The notes beneath the pieces were generated by a model. The model made no database searches. It was not told the DNA's origin and saw nothing but the letters and a program-made list of their open reading frames with translations. The translations under genes were made by a program, and so were the position numbers. A DNA stretch of 60,957 bases from a virus. Location of the stretch: IMG/VR virus record IMGVR_UViG_3300025012_000094, positions 1 to 60,957 of that record. The stretch is one strand, 5' to 3'. Within the stretch, counting starts at the first letter, position 1. The number at the start of each line of letters is the position of its first letter. This document shows, piece after piece, positions 23,816-30,996 of this stretch.

Positions 23816-24007
23816 TCACTCATTATCTAAATCTGAAATTGTTATTGGATACCCCATCCCATCAACGGCGGGAGCCTCACAGCAATTGGAGACTGCTTCA
23901 GGTCTAGAATCAAATCCCGTCGCGCCCCAAAATTCGTAGGGCCCGACGCCGAAGTCGACGACAACGACCTCACAAGGCTCCAAGCAACGGCTGCAGATGC
24001 CGACCAC
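23816..24007 (-). CDS. Zinc-binding protein, 63 aa
   Basis: GTG 24007 is chosen by GGAGGT six bases upstream. The product starts V-V-G-I-C-S-R-C and ends with S-N-C-C-E-A-P-A-V-D, giving four Cys for one zinc. Similar small proteins occur in other phages. The longer frame from 24046 overlaps the lipoprotein gene and lacks a ribosome-binding site. Confidence 0.6.
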   Translation of the reverse strand: MVGICSRCLEPCEVVVVDFGVGPYEFWGATGFDSRPEAVSNCCEAPAVDGMGYPITISDLDNE

Positions 24008-24011
24008 GATG

Positions 24012-24230
24012 TCACCTCCGGAGCCTGGCTTCTTCAGCCGGCACATACCCGGCTTTTTTGAGATTACTCACACAATTGCTGTGGGCTGCCAGCGCCAGTG
24101 GCGCTCCAAGCCAGCCAAAACCCCAGGCATGGCAGGGTTGCATATCATTGGTTCTTGGGTTGACCATCGACGTGTTCATACTGACGCAACTGGTCAGAAA
24201 AAGCAGACTGATAATCACAATAGTTTTCAT
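24012..24230 (-). CDS. Putative small lipoprotein, 72 aa
   Basis: ATG 24230 begins a clear lipoprotein signal (M-K-T-I-V-I-I-S-L-L-F-L-T-S-C). The mature part contains C-H-A-W-G-F-G-W-L-G-A-P-L-A-L and N-C-V-S-N-L-K-K-A-G-Y-V. This small-lipoprotein pattern is seen in Gram-negative phages, often of unknown function. Confidence 0.65.
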   Translation of the reverse strand: MKTIVIISLLFLTSCVSMNTSMVNPRTNDMQPCHAWGFGWLGAPLALAAHSNCVSNLKKAGYVPAEEARLRR

Positions 24231-24234
24231 TTGA

Positions 24235-24618
24235 TTACTCCAATTTTTTGATTGTACCGTTCGTTGCCCGATAATAAATCCTGCCGGCATTGTGGAGGTC
24301 GGCGACAAGGTCGATGAGTTCCTTAATCTCAACGCTGCCAGCGGTAGCCTTACAGGAATTCACCCATTCCCGGACCTTGTTGACCCTGGAACTGATCTCT
24401 TTTGCGATCTCTTCCACCGGGGGAGTAAAGGAAAGGTAGTGCCCGAAATGGATCACAGTTGAGAACTCTCCCCAGACGAAATTATCTTGGTAATTATTAA
24501 TAAAGAGGTTCCCACACTGACAGCCGGTCAGCTTCCGGGTCGTCTCCGCATTGATACTCTCGCCGTCGACCTTGACCTCTACCTTGCCGTCGGCGTCTAT
24601 AATTTTCTCGATTTTCAT
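24235..24618 (-). CDS. Hypothetical protein, 127 aa
   Basis: ATG 24618 follows AGGAGGATCAAA. A short beta-rich start (D-A-D-G-K-V-E-V-K-V-D-G-E) leads to C-Q-C and a helical C-terminal half. The family is not recognised. Confidence 0.55.
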   Translation of the reverse strand: MKIEKIIDADGKVEVKVDGESINAETTRKLTGCQCGNLFINNYQDNFVWGEFSTVIHFGHYLSFTPPVEEIAKEISSRVNKVREWVNSCKATAGSVEIKELIDLVADLHNAGRIYYRATNGTIKKLE

Positions 24619-24836
24619 TTTGATCCTCCTGTTTTGAATTTTGCGATCTTGCGCAAGCCGTCGTACCGGATCAGGACCTCGGCGCATTCGTTGGCCAAGT
24701 CCGCTTTGTTGGCATATTTGCCTACATATCGATGGGACATGTCAGTGATGATGAAATCTTTATTCAGATCCCAGTCCTTCTGAACCGCAGCCTTTGACTT
24801 GTAATCCCGTTGATATGCTGGTGTTAACGTGATCAT
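24615..24836 (-). CDS. Conserved small phage protein, 73 aa
   Basis: The sequence L-T-P-A-Y-Q-R-D-Y-K-S-K-A-A-V, then W-D-L-N-K-D-F-I and D-L-A-N-E-C, matches a small phage family I recall, of unknown function. Its leader AGGAGGATCAAA is identical to that of the next gene. Confidence 0.62.
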   Translation of the reverse strand: MITLTPAYQRDYKSKAAVQKDWDLNKDFIITDMSHRYVGKYANKADLANECAEVLIRYDGLRKIAKFKTGGSK

Positions 24837-24858
24837 TTTGATCCTCCTGTTTTAAATT

Positions 24859-25047
24859 TTAATACCCACACTCCGTGCAAATGATTTGGAGCCTCTTGCC
24901 GTTATGAATGATGAGGTTGTTGCCTAAGGATTGGTTGAAGGTCACATGATGACCGCAATCCAAAGTGAATTTCTGCCCTTTGAGGGCCTCCAACGCCCAG
25001 CGAAGTTCACTCGCCGGCTGATATTTTGCTGTCTGCGTCTTCGTCAT
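24859..25047 (-). CDS. Zinc-ribbon protein, 62 aa
   Basis: L-D-C-G-H-H in the middle and I-C-T-E-C-G-Y at the end give three Cys and two His for a possible zinc site. Function is unknown. A GGAGG ribosome-binding site precedes ATG 25047. Confidence 0.58.
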   Translation of the reverse strand: MTKTQTAKYQPASELRWALEALKGQKFTLDCGHHVTFNQSLGNNLIIHNGKRLQIICTECGY

Positions 25048-25059
25048 TTTGGTCCTCCT

Positions 25060-25251
25060 TTACTCTAAGATTTGCTGCCCGTTTCCGGCCAAGACCTCCG
25101 CCGCGGCTATCGCCTCCTCTTCCGTAGGGTACTCCCCGTAAAGGATGGGTATCCCGATGTCTTCGTAAATATCCCGAACTTCATCAATGCATTCGACATG
25201 AATCCAAATTTTATACACCCGATCCGGTGATTTCTCCAACTCATACCCCAT
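25060..25251 (-). CDS. Hypothetical protein, 63 aa
   Basis: A small acidic protein with helix-rich C-terminal half (E-E-E-A-I-A-A-A-E-V-L-A). Not recognised; possibly a short regulatory or inhibitor protein given its size and acidity. Confidence 0.52.
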   Translation of the reverse strand: MGYELEKSPDRVYKIWIHVECIDEVRDIYEDIGIPILYGEYPTEEEAIAAAEVLAGNGQQILE

Positions 25252-25275
25252 TCTAAAATCCTCCTCTTTCTGAGT

Positions 25276-25467
25276 TTAAATTTTGACCCTCTCCAAGACC
25301 CACTCCCGGTCCGGGTTGTTGCGCATCCGCTGCAACGCATAGTCCTTTGGGAACCCCCTGTAATTCCCGTTCAACCACGCTTCGTGGACGTCCGCCCGCC
25401 AGTGGCGCCCGAAGTAGGCCTTGGCCTCCCTCAAAATTTCCTTTTCAGATTCTGTTGGGGACTTCAT
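25276..25467 (-). CDS. Hypothetical protein, 63 aa
   Basis: ATG 25467 is preferred because GGAGG lies 8 bases upstream and it overlaps the previous stop (ATGA). The product is helical and basic at its end. Function is unknown. Confidence 0.55.
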   Translation of the reverse strand: MKSPTESEKEILREAKAYFGRHWRADVHEAWLNGNYRGFPKDYALQRMRNNPDREWVLERVKI

Positions 25468-25688
25468 GGATGATTCCTCCATGCCGGTTTACAGAGGCAG
25501 CAATAATATGGTGCCTTCGTACCGTCCAGCTTGGTCAGGAATGAGCCGCAGGGCATTTTGCCCCCGTTGGTACCCTCGACGTTGGTCGGCGCACCACAAC
25601 CCCCGTTTTGCCCCGGGATAAGCCTTCTGCTTTTGATTACAATCAAGGTCCCTCCGGATTCCTGGCAAGCCTTTGTGAGATTGTTCAT
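25464..25688 (-). CDS. Zinc-binding protein, 74 aa
   Basis: The Cys layout is C-G-A-P-T-N, then C-G-S-F and C-C-L-C near the end, which suggests a zinc ribbon with a Gly/Asn-rich loop. The start could also be ATG 25706; 25688 is chosen because it avoids overlap and follows a G-rich weak ribosome-binding site. Confidence 0.52.
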   Translation of the reverse strand: MNNLTKACQESGGTLIVIKSRRLIPGQNGGCGAPTNVEGTNGGKMPCGSFLTKLDGTKAPYYCCLCKPAWRNHP

Positions 25689-25692
25689 GTTG

Positions 25693-25920
25693 TCACCCCA
25701 CGTCATACGGATAAGGTTCGGCCATGATGTGGCCTTTGAAAATGATCAGGACCGCGTAGTCTTTCGAGTCGCCTTCAAAGTCATCAACCTTCCGAACTTC
25801 GTCTCTTGCCGCCGCTACAGCGAAGTTGATGTTGGCTTCATCCACGAAAGCGGTATAGATGTCGAATCCGAAGTCGTCCGTGACGTAATCAGGACGTTGT
25901 AAAATTACTGTGTATTTCAT
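25693..25920 (-). CDS. Hypothetical protein, 75 aa
   Basis: An alternating strand-helix pattern with no recognised motif. The palindrome at 25941-25955 lies 21 bases upstream of its start, so its expression may be controlled there. Confidence 0.52.
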   Translation of the reverse strand: MKYTVILQRPDYVTDDFGFDIYTAFVDEANINFAVAAARDEVRKVDDFEGDSKDYAVLIIFKGHIMAEPYPYDVG

Positions 25921-25940
25921 ACTGTTGCCTCCTTTTTCTG

Positions 25941-25955
25941 GTAGTTTTAGACTAC
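25941..25955. repeat. Palindrome copy 1 (GTAGTTT-N-AAACTAC family)
   Basis: It reads GTAGTTTTAGACTAC, with one mismatch in the second arm. It starts 4 bases beyond the stop of the 58-residue gene and 21 bases upstream of the next start. Confidence 0.8.
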
Positions 25956-25958
25956 TTT

Positions 25959-26135
25959 TCAGTTTCTTCTTTTCTTCTCTGCCTCAAAAAATTGGGCAAC
26001 CGTCGCATGCAGATCCTGTTTGAGGTACATTCCAGAGGCTATAGGCAGGCCCTTCATATACAGATCGAACATCAGGTTATTGACCAGAGTATGTGCGACC
26101 TTTTCAGTGTTGCTGAGATCTTTGACGGTGGTCAT
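25959..26135 (-). CDS. Hypothetical protein, 58 aa
   Basis: A short gene starting at ATG 26135 with AAGGTGA upstream and overlapping the previous gene by 32 bases. The product is helical with a basic end (E-A-E-K-K-R-R-N). It fills an otherwise empty stretch in a gene-dense region. Confidence 0.6.
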   Translation of the reverse strand: MTTVKDLSNTEKVAHTLVNNLMFDLYMKGLPIASGMYLKQDLHATVAQFFEAEKKRRN

Positions 26136-26310
26136 TGGTCACCTTCTTTTCTTTGTTGAGATATTTCCTGAGTCGATTTGCAGCTTCAACCATTGCCCAG
26201 GCAACGGCGTCTTCTTCGAAGTCTTCATGACGCTCTTCATAAGGCTTTTTCATCTGCCGAGCACAAGAGCGCAGCATTTTGATGAGTCTGTCAGTCGGAA
26301 TTGGTTTCAT
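26104..26310 (-). CDS. Hypothetical protein, 68 aa
   Basis: ATG 26310 is chosen by GGAGG 7 bases upstream. A helical, Arg/Glu-rich protein containing D-A-V-A-W-A-M-V-E-A-A-N-R-L, a pattern seen in small phage proteins of unknown function. Confidence 0.55.
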   Translation of the reverse strand: MKPIPTDRLIKMLRSCARQMKKPYEERHEDFEEDAVAWAMVEAANRLRKYLNKEKKVTNDHRQRSQQH

Positions 26311-26464
26311 ACCTTGCCCTCCTTGCATTCATCACGGCAACCATCACGGCGCCGGCTTCGATCCACCGCTCACTCATCCAAAGCTGCGGCCGGTCATACC
26401 ACTGGGCCAGGATCCTGACCGCGAGCTGGATTTTGTTTTCATGCTGACGTCGGTAGAGCTTCAT
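26291..26464 (-). CDS. Hypothetical protein, 57 aa
   Basis: ATG 26464 follows GAGGAAGGT. It shares the helix-W-helix layout of the next gene (W-I-E-A-G-A-V-M-V-A-V-M-N-A-R-R) and may be a distant duplicate of it. Function is unknown. Confidence 0.52.
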   Translation of the reverse strand: MKLYRRQHENKIQLAVRILAQWYDRPQLWMSERWIEAGAVMVAVMNARRARYETNSD

Positions 26465-26694
26465 ACCTTCCTCGCTTTCAAAAAGGCCTGCAAGACCTTG
26501 TCCAGGTCCCCGGCGTTGTTCCTGAGCCAAAGAAGCACCTCTGCCACCCCTTTGGCGCCCTTAATTTGATGGTCGGCGTACCAGCCGTCGAAATCGAGCA
26601 CGGCCTGGTGCTGATCAGCAGCCTCTTTGAATTGGAATTGCCGGCCGTCTGACGTTTGCCACAGGGACAGCCTTAATACATTGGATTTGTTCAT
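26461..26694 (-). CDS. Hypothetical protein, 77 aa
   Basis: It contains L-W-Q-T-S-D-G-R-Q-F and H-Q-A-V-L-D-F-D-G-W-Y, reminiscent of a small phage family of unknown function. It is coupled to both neighbours. Confidence 0.55.
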   Translation of the reverse strand: MNKSNVLRLSLWQTSDGRQFQFKEAADQHQAVLDFDGWYADHQIKGAKGVAEVLLWLRNNAGDLDKVLQAFLKARKV

Positions 26695-26888
26695 GATTTA
26701 TCCTTCTCAGGTTGCTTACCCAGAACATAATCGTCAGAGAGTTTTCTTCTCAGATCCTGAATTTCAGTTATTGTCTCTCGATCACGACGAGAATGAGTCT
26801 TATTGAATGCCCTCTTCTCGACCTCTTTCTCATAGCAATTGAGAGCGTTGAGAGCTGTCAAAATCTCTGTCTTTGTCAAGTCGCCCAT
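26691..26888 (-). CDS. Hypothetical helical protein, 65 aa
   Basis: Almost entirely charged helix (Lys, Arg, Glu) with one Cys. No motif. It starts at ATG 26888 and overlaps the next gene by 4 bases. Confidence 0.5.
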   Translation of the reverse strand: MGDLTKTEILTALNALNCYEKEVEKRAFNKTHSRRDRETITEIQDLRRKLSDDYVLGKQPEKDKS

Positions 26889-26900
26889 TTCAGACCTCCC

Positions 26901-27569
26901 TCAGATTGTCAGTTTTAACCATTCTCCAAACCCCGCCAGCGTCAATTTAGCCGCAACTTGCCGGCGCCACTCTTTGACCTTAAGCTCGTGAGGATCAGCG
27001 TGTTCGACGTGATAATCAACGGCACTCTTGGCTTCGGAAATGACATAGTCCATGTCACCGACGTAGCCCCAGCAGGAATCAATATCCTCGCCGTCGACGT
27101 CTTCAGCGACGTAGCCGTAGCAGTCACCGTTGGCCCAGGCGGAGAACTGCTCGGTAAGGGACTCCAAGTAGTTCAAAGCTCCCTGCCGTGGATCCTTTGC
27201 CCATTCCTGTTTCGCCGTCGATTTCGGAATCGCTACCATGCCTACCAGCCCCGAGTCCCAGGGGTCATTGAAGGGCTCGTTCCGGTAAGCGACGCCGCCG
27301 TGTTCAAACTTGTAGATCGGAAGCCAGTAGTGAATCTTTTCAAATTCGTGGTCAGATTCTTCGTTGTTAGCAAAACGAATCAGAAACTGGTTAATACCAC
27401 ACTCCGGCTCCTCCCCTCTAAGCCAGTATCTGTTGTGATCCCTTCTCGTCGACGTGAAGAACAACGTCCCCGCGGGCTGGTCGTCTTCAGTGATCGGGTT
27501 CTGGGCGTCTTCATCTTGAAAAATCTTGATCTTGTGATTTCGGTAGTCAATGGTTTCGATTGGGTTCAT
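26901..27569 (-). CDS. Conserved hypothetical protein, 222 aa
   Basis: A soluble acidic protein with Y-W-L-P-I-Y-K-F-E-H-G-G-V-A-Y and N-D-P-W-D-S-G-L-V-G, a combination I have seen in hypothetical proteins of phages and conjugative elements. A second conserved stretch is Y-G-Y-V-A-E-D. Its acidity and family context would fit a DNA-mimic or antirestriction role, but that is speculation. Confidence 0.55.
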   Translation of the reverse strand: MNPIETIDYRNHKIKIFQDEDAQNPITEDDQPAGTLFFTSTRRDHNRYWLRGEEPECGINQFLIRFANNEESDHEFEKIHYWLPIYKFEHGGVAYRNEPFNDPWDSGLVGMVAIPKSTAKQEWAKDPRQGALNYLESLTEQFSAWANGDCYGYVAEDVDGEDIDSCWGYVGDMDYVISEAKSAVDYHVEHADPHELKVKEWRRQVAAKLTLAGFGEWLKLTI

Positions 27570-27721
27570 GCCCTGGCCCTCCTCCCAGTTCCGGATACTG
27601 AAAAGACTTGGAATTCGACGACTCGCCGGCCCTCAGGTCTAAACGTGGTGACGGCCTTGACCGGGCGCTTTTTCTTGTCCTCGAAGTATTGCACTGCACA
27701 AACTTGACGTTGCTTTTCCAT
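27566..27721 (-). CDS. Hypothetical protein, 51 aa
   Basis: It starts at ATG 27721 with AAAAGGAGAATCAAA upstream and its stop overlaps the next ATG (ATGA). The product is a small basic protein. It is too short for most gene callers but occupies the gap exactly. Confidence 0.6.
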   Translation of the reverse strand: MEKQRQVCAVQYFEDKKKRPVKAVTTFRPEGRRVVEFQVFSVSGTGRRARA

Positions 27722-27754
27722 TTTGATTCTCCTTTTTATCTGACTGATTTTAGG

Positions 27755-27769
27755 GTAGTTTTAAACTAC
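27755..27769. repeat. Palindrome copy 2 (GTAGTTT-N-AAACTAC family)
   Basis: It reads GTAGTTTTAAACTAC, a perfect palindrome around one base. It contains the TAG stop codon of the gene at 27766-28035. Confidence 0.85.
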
Positions 27770-28035
27770 TCTTTCTTTGCAAACCTCGGCACGAAGCAGT
27801 TCCCCAACTCGCCGGTAACATGGTCGAGGTAGCGGTTGATGCCTGTGATGTCGTGGATGAAGTTGAAGTCGTCGGCATTCAGGAGCTTCTCCAGGTCCAA
27901 CGGGCAACCGTTCATGTGGCATGCGGTGACGTCCATAATGGAGTCGAAGACCTCATAGCCTTCGAACATTTCCGCGGCCCGGGCCGCGGTCTTTTTGATC
28001 AGCACGCTGTCTTTCTCGTTTGAATTCCAGTTCAT
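27766..28035 (-). CDS. Conserved phage protein, 89 aa
   Basis: The pattern D-V-T-A-C-H-M-N-G-C-P-L-D-L, N-F-I-H-D-I-T-G-I-N-R-Y-L-D and C-F-V-P-R-F-A is a recognisable small phage family (DUF-type, unnamed function). ATG 28035 overlaps the upstream stop. The stop codon lies inside the regulatory palindrome. Confidence 0.68.
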   Translation of the reverse strand: MNWNSNEKDSVLIKKTAARAAEMFEGYEVFDSIMDVTACHMNGCPLDLEKLLNADDFNFIHDITGINRYLDHVTGELGNCFVPRFAKKE

Positions 28036-28223
28036 ATTTGGGCCCCCTTTGCATAGCATTTTTCTGCCTCGTTTCTTTGGATCGCAGTCAACATCCGTTT
28101 AGCGAGCTTGGGGTCATGGTGAATTCTGGTTTCCAGTTCCCAGCATCGGTCACAGAGCTTTGTCCCGAGCATTGTTGTTGGCTTTCCACACCAAGTACAG
28201 GGGACTGTTTCTTCTTTGGTCAT
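28032..28223 (-). CDS. Zinc-finger protein, 63 aa
   Basis: The motif C-T-W-C-G-K-P-T-T then C-D-R-C-W-E-L gives a four-Cys zinc site, a pattern shared by small phage proteins. Function is unknown. It is coupled on both sides. Confidence 0.65.
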   Translation of the reverse strand: MTKEETVPCTWCGKPTTMLGTKLCDRCWELETRIHHDPKLAKRMLTAIQRNEAEKCYAKGAQI

Positions 28224-28384
28224 TTACAGACCTCCTCCAAGTTAAAGTTCCCGGCAACGTACTTGACGTCTCCGTCGTCGCAGACGTAGGCGTTGACGTT
28301 GACGTCGGCGTTGACGTCGGGCTCGAGGTAGTTTAAAACTACCGCCAATGACACTCCCAAGACCAAACTAATAATGATTCTCAT
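28220..28384 (-). CDS. Small exported or membrane protein, 54 aa
   Basis: It starts at ATG 28384 and overlaps the next ATG at its end (ATGA). The N-terminus I-I-I-S-L-V-L-G-V-S-L-A-V-V-L is a signal or membrane anchor, followed by an Asp/Val-rich acidic part. Palindrome copy 3 lies inside the coding sequence and encodes V-V-L-N-Y. Confidence 0.6.
   Translation of the reverse strand: MRIIISLVLGVSLAVVLNYLEPDVNADVNVNAYVCDDGDVKYVAGNFNLEEVCK
28328..28342. repeat. Palindrome copy 3 (GTAGTTT-N-AAACTAC family)
   Basis: A perfect copy, GTAGTTTAAAACTAC, flanked by G and C so the symmetry extends to 17 bases. It lies within the 54-residue gene. Confidence 0.85.
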
Positions 28385-28529
28385 GACTTAGCTGCCTCCT
28401 CTTGCTGAATTCAACGGCTTGCCGGATTTTCTCCTCGGTTTTGATTTTGGGATCTTCCGGTTTGTATGCCCTTCTGAATGCCCTGGCTTCCCGATGTTCT
28501 TTGGACGGGAATTTTATTAAAGTTCCCAT
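28368..28529 (-). CDS. Hypothetical protein, 53 aa
   Basis: ATG 28529 is selected by GGAGA 8 bases upstream. A basic helical protein (H-R-E-A-R-A-F-R-R-A-Y) overlapping the membrane-protein gene by 17 bases. Function is unknown. Confidence 0.52.
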   Translation of the reverse strand: MGTLIKFPSKEHREARAFRRAYKPEDPKIKTEEKIRQAVEFSKRRQLSHENHY

Positions 28530-28560
28530 GTGGACGTTCTCCTTTTTCTGATTTGGTTTA

Positions 28561-28902
28561 TTACAAGGCGTCAAGAAGACGTTGAGCCCCATCGCGGATC
28601 TCAGCCGCTTTGAGTTTCAAGTGCTCTCTATCAAGATGGTCCCAGGCCCAAGCTCGATATGGAGATCCCTCTCCCAGGCAGCCGTTGCTGTTACCCCAAA
28701 CTTCTTTCATGGGGCAGACGTCGGCGCAGACGGCGACGTCTGCCTGGTCATACCCAACTTCACCATAACTTTCCTTGACATAACTGCACATTGGACAACC
28801 AAAAAGATATTGGTCTGCGCCTGCTGGCTTCCTCTGGTTGCCAGTTTTGGCGAGTTCCGCCCACAGATCCACGCATGCTTTCAAAGCTTCTTTGAGTGTC
28901 AT
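28561..28902 (-). CDS. Cys-rich paralogue family, member 1
   Basis: A 113-residue protein. A helical start (L-K-E-A-L-K-A-C-V-D-L-W) leads to a Cys core: CPMC, then V-C-A-D-V-CPM, G-C-L-G-E-G-S-P-Y and a C-terminal helix ending R-D-G-A-Q-R-L-L-D. Two further members with the same plan follow upstream at 29115 and 29484. Probably zinc- or Fe-S-binding. Function is unknown. Confidence 0.65.
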   Translation of the reverse strand: MTLKEALKACVDLWAELAKTGNQRKPAGADQYLFGCPMCSYVKESYGEVGYDQADVAVCADVCPMKEVWGNSNGCLGEGSPYRAWAWDHLDREHLKLKAAEIRDGAQRLLDAL

Positions 28903-28920
28903 TTTTTGATCTCCTTTAAA

Positions 28921-28935
28921 GTAGTTTTAGACTAC
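28921..28935. repeat. Palindrome copy 4 (GTAGTTT-N-AAACTAC family)
   Basis: It reads GTAGTTTTAGACTAC, identical to copy 1. It supplies the TAA stop of the 62-residue gene and lies 19 bases upstream of the next start. Confidence 0.8.
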
Positions 28936-29115
28936 CTCTACAAAATGCTTGAGTTTTCCACATTTTGTACAGGTTAAATTTTGGATTACTTTCTGATCTA
29001 GAAAGTAATAAGGAATAGTTTCTCCTGGAGTAATGCCTATGATCTTCTTTAATCGTTCAAGTTTAGACTCTGTAATGGTTTCTGAAATGAGTTTCCAGTC
29101 GTGTTCGCAAAACAT
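28927..29115 (-). CDS. Zinc-ribbon-like protein, 62 aa
   Basis: It begins C-E-H-D-W-K-L-I-S and ends L-T-C-T-K-C-G-K, giving Cys/His pairs at both ends of the chain that can meet in one zinc site. It interrupts the tandem Cys-rich family between members 1 and 2. Function is unknown. Confidence 0.6.
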   Translation of the reverse strand: MFCEHDWKLISETITESKLERLKKIIGITPGETIPYYFLDQKVIQNLTCTKCGKLKHFVEVV

Positions 29116-29474
29116 CAGCGGTCCTCCAGTTCATCTAATTCGTCGAGAAGACGTTGAATTCCGTCACGGATTTCTTGTGCGTAATATTTTTTGTCTGAAG
29201 TTGTCACGGCAATCTTCCGCCAGTATGCATAAGGCGACCCCGGCCCCATACAACCTTTATTCGTTGTCCAAATTGTCTTTAACGGGCAGACCTTGCCGCA
29301 GACGTAGTCGTTGAGGTGGTTCTTGTGCACGGGCCGGCCCAAGCTGTAGACGTAATGGCATGCGGGATTACCTTTAAAATATACTGCAGCCCAATCAGGT
29401 ACAGTCAGACGTTTGGTAATCATCAACTCATTCCACAGTTTAAGACTCAATTCCAGAGCTTCTTTTAGTTCCAT
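29115..29474 (-). CDS. Cys-rich paralogue family, member 2
   Basis: A 119-residue protein with the same plan as members 1 and 3: helical start (K-E-A-L-E-L-S-L-K-L-W), Y-V-C-G-K-V-C-P-L-K-T-I-W, G-C-M-G-P-G-S-P-Y, and a C-terminal helix Q-E-I-R-D-G-I-Q-R-L-L-D. Its first CxxC is reduced to a single Cys. Function is unknown. Confidence 0.65.
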   Translation of the reverse strand: MELKEALELSLKLWNELMITKRLTVPDWAAVYFKGNPACHYVYSLGRPVHKNHLNDYVCGKVCPLKTIWTTNKGCMGPGSPYAYWRKIAVTTSDKKYYAQEIRDGIQRLLDELDELEDR

Positions 29475-29483
29475 ATTTAATCC

Positions 29484-29867
29484 TCAATAGCTATCAATTA
29501 TGCGGATGATCCCTGAAATAATTTCTTCCGCGGCGAGTTTCCGTTCGTTATCCGTTTTGGCATGGGCATAACGATAATACGGGGACCGCCATTTATTTCC
29601 CCAGCACCCTTTGGAATGGTATCGTTGGGGACGTTGACGTGGTGGGAATGGCGGATCCCATATGGACCTCATGGGGCAGATGACGTCGCAGTCGCAGTGT
29701 TTTTGATTCGAACCAAGGTCAACTTCGGGATAATGTTCCAGGACAAATTCACAAGCGGGGCAGGAGTTGCAGTAAATGGCAGCCCAAGAAGGTTTTTCCT
29801 GGGCTGCCGTGCTGGCCATTTCTTTCCAGATTTTCAATGATTCCAAGAGGGCTTCTTCCTTATCCAT
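29484..29867 (-). CDS. Cys-rich paralogue family, member 3
   Basis: A 127-residue protein with helical start (K-E-E-A-L-L-E-S-L-K-I-W), CPAC, C-D-C-D-V-I-C-P-M-R-S-I-W, an extended Pro/Arg-rich loop, K-G-C-W-G-N and S-P-Y-Y-R-Y. The Cys positions match members 1 and 2. Function is unknown. Confidence 0.65.
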   Translation of the reverse strand: MDKEEALLESLKIWKEMASTAAQEKPSWAAIYCNSCPACEFVLEHYPEVDLGSNQKHCDCDVICPMRSIWDPPFPPRQRPQRYHSKGCWGNKWRSPYYRYAHAKTDNERKLAAEEIISGIIRIIDSY

Positions 29868-29910
29868 GCGGTCCCAGTGTGCAGAATTTTGACGTTATTC
29901 AAGTTCTGGT

Positions 29911-30642
29911 TCAAGTCAGAGTTTTGATTTTCTTTCTTCTCCCGGCGTTACCTCGGTACAATGAGAGGTGACAATTTGCTGGTGAAAATCCTTGATTGCA
30001 GTCTTTTCTGATCACATATTTCTGACCTAAATAAGCTGGGTCAAACACCTCTTTGTAATTGGGTTCTGAAAAGACCCAACCCAGGAACCAGACAAAATCT
30101 TCTGCCCAGAGTTTATCAATAGGAAGTTTTCCTTGTTTTGCTTTCTTTTTTATGTTGGTCCAGACGTGGAACATTTCATGTCTATATTTTGCCGTACCGA
30201 AAAGTTCTTTTGGCCAGGGCTTTCCTGGAGAAATGCATCCACAGGACAGCACGGAATGGGGGTTGTTTGTGGTAGTTTTAAACTGCTTGCCACAAAGGCA
30301 ACGCCCGACAAATTTCTTGCCCTGACGATGGACCTGAGTCCAGAAATTATATTTGATCCCAAGTTTGAAGTTTTCGTCGTATTCTTTTTGGTTCTGGATC
30401 CACTCTGGGTGGTATAGGCATCCACAACTTTTTGGCTTTCCAGCGGTCAAATTATGTTTCAGAACTGGAAACGGTTTTGAAAGTCCGCACTCACATGTAA
30501 CCAACCAGGTACTTTTTCCGAGGTATTTTTCAACAGTGAGCTTGCCAAATTTTTGGCCAATGATGTCTTTGGGTGGTCTACCTTTGCGTTTTAAATTGTA
30601 AGATTCTGAGAGATCGATGACAGGTGGCCTCGGATGTCCCAT
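29911..30642 (-). CDS. HNH/AP2-type zinc-domain protein, probable homing endonuclease relative
   Basis: ATG 30642 has GGAGG 8 bases upstream; the longer frame from 30822 is unsupported. The 243-residue protein has two copies of a zinc module common in phage homing proteins: F-G-K-L-T-V with CECG and S-C-G-C-L, then F-V-G-R-C-L-C-G with S-C-G-C-I. A C-terminal domain ends in G-F-S-P-A-N-C-H-L. The AT-rich composition fits a mobile gene. No complete HNH triad is evident. Confidence 0.62.
   Translation of the reverse strand: MGHPRPPVIDLSESYNLKRKGRPPKDIIGQKFGKLTVEKYLGKSTWLVTCECGLSKPFPVLKHNLTAGKPKSCGCLYHPEWIQNQKEYDENFKLGIKYNFWTQVHRQGKKFVGRCLCGKQFKTTTNNPHSVLSCGCISPGKPWPKELFGTAKYRHEMFHVWTNIKKKAKQGKLPIDKLWAEDFVWFLGWVFSEPNYKEVFDPAYLGQKYVIRKDCNQGFSPANCHLSLYRGNAGRRKKIKTLT
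30272..30286. repeat. Palindrome copy 5 (GTAGTTT-N-AAACTAC family)
   Basis: It reads GTAGTTTTAAACTGC, one mismatch from the consensus, inside the zinc-domain gene. Confidence 0.65.
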
Positions 30643-30685
30643 AGGTGCTTCCTCCAGGATTGTTAAAGGTTGTTCTATACCTCTG

Positions 30686-30713
30686 AGTATATCACAGATA
30701 ATAAAAATAACAA
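30686..30713 (-). promoter_or_regulatory. Probable promoter for the zinc-domain gene
   Basis: The minus strand reads TTGTTA, 16 bases, TATACT, about 45 bases upstream of ATG 30642. The -10 is good and the -35 moderate. Confidence 0.5.
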
Positions 30714-30996
30714 GAAAAATGGTGTCGCCTATGGTTGGATGCTTTCTCACATGAGGTGAAATTTTCAAGGATTCTTTTTGTGAATTTTTTGCCTCGCGAT
30801 AGCCATTTCCAACTCTAAGCACAACAAAATGAATGTTACAAAAGTTATCTCATTGAAAGAACGTTTGTTATTTTAGTCGTATTTTTTATCTTCACAAAAA
30901 ACAGGTTCTTTCAGGTATTTAGTTGTGAATTTTTTTCTTTTCAGGTTTGTCGGAAATAGCTGGTTTTATTAGAACTTATTTTTGAGTGTGGCAATC

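Larger units (their letters stand above)
22471..23823 (-). pseudogene. 36-codon gene split by the TnpB element
   Basis: The first nine codons (23823-23797) read MSEIFLTSY and end exactly at TTAC. The last 27 codons plus stop (22554-22471) read A-W-N-D-Y-T-D-G-L-C and end in W-D-N-P-Y. Joining them across the element gives one open frame. Its ATG overlaps the upstream stop by 8 bases, as is normal for genes in this arm. This was an intact small gene before insertion. Confidence 0.75.
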
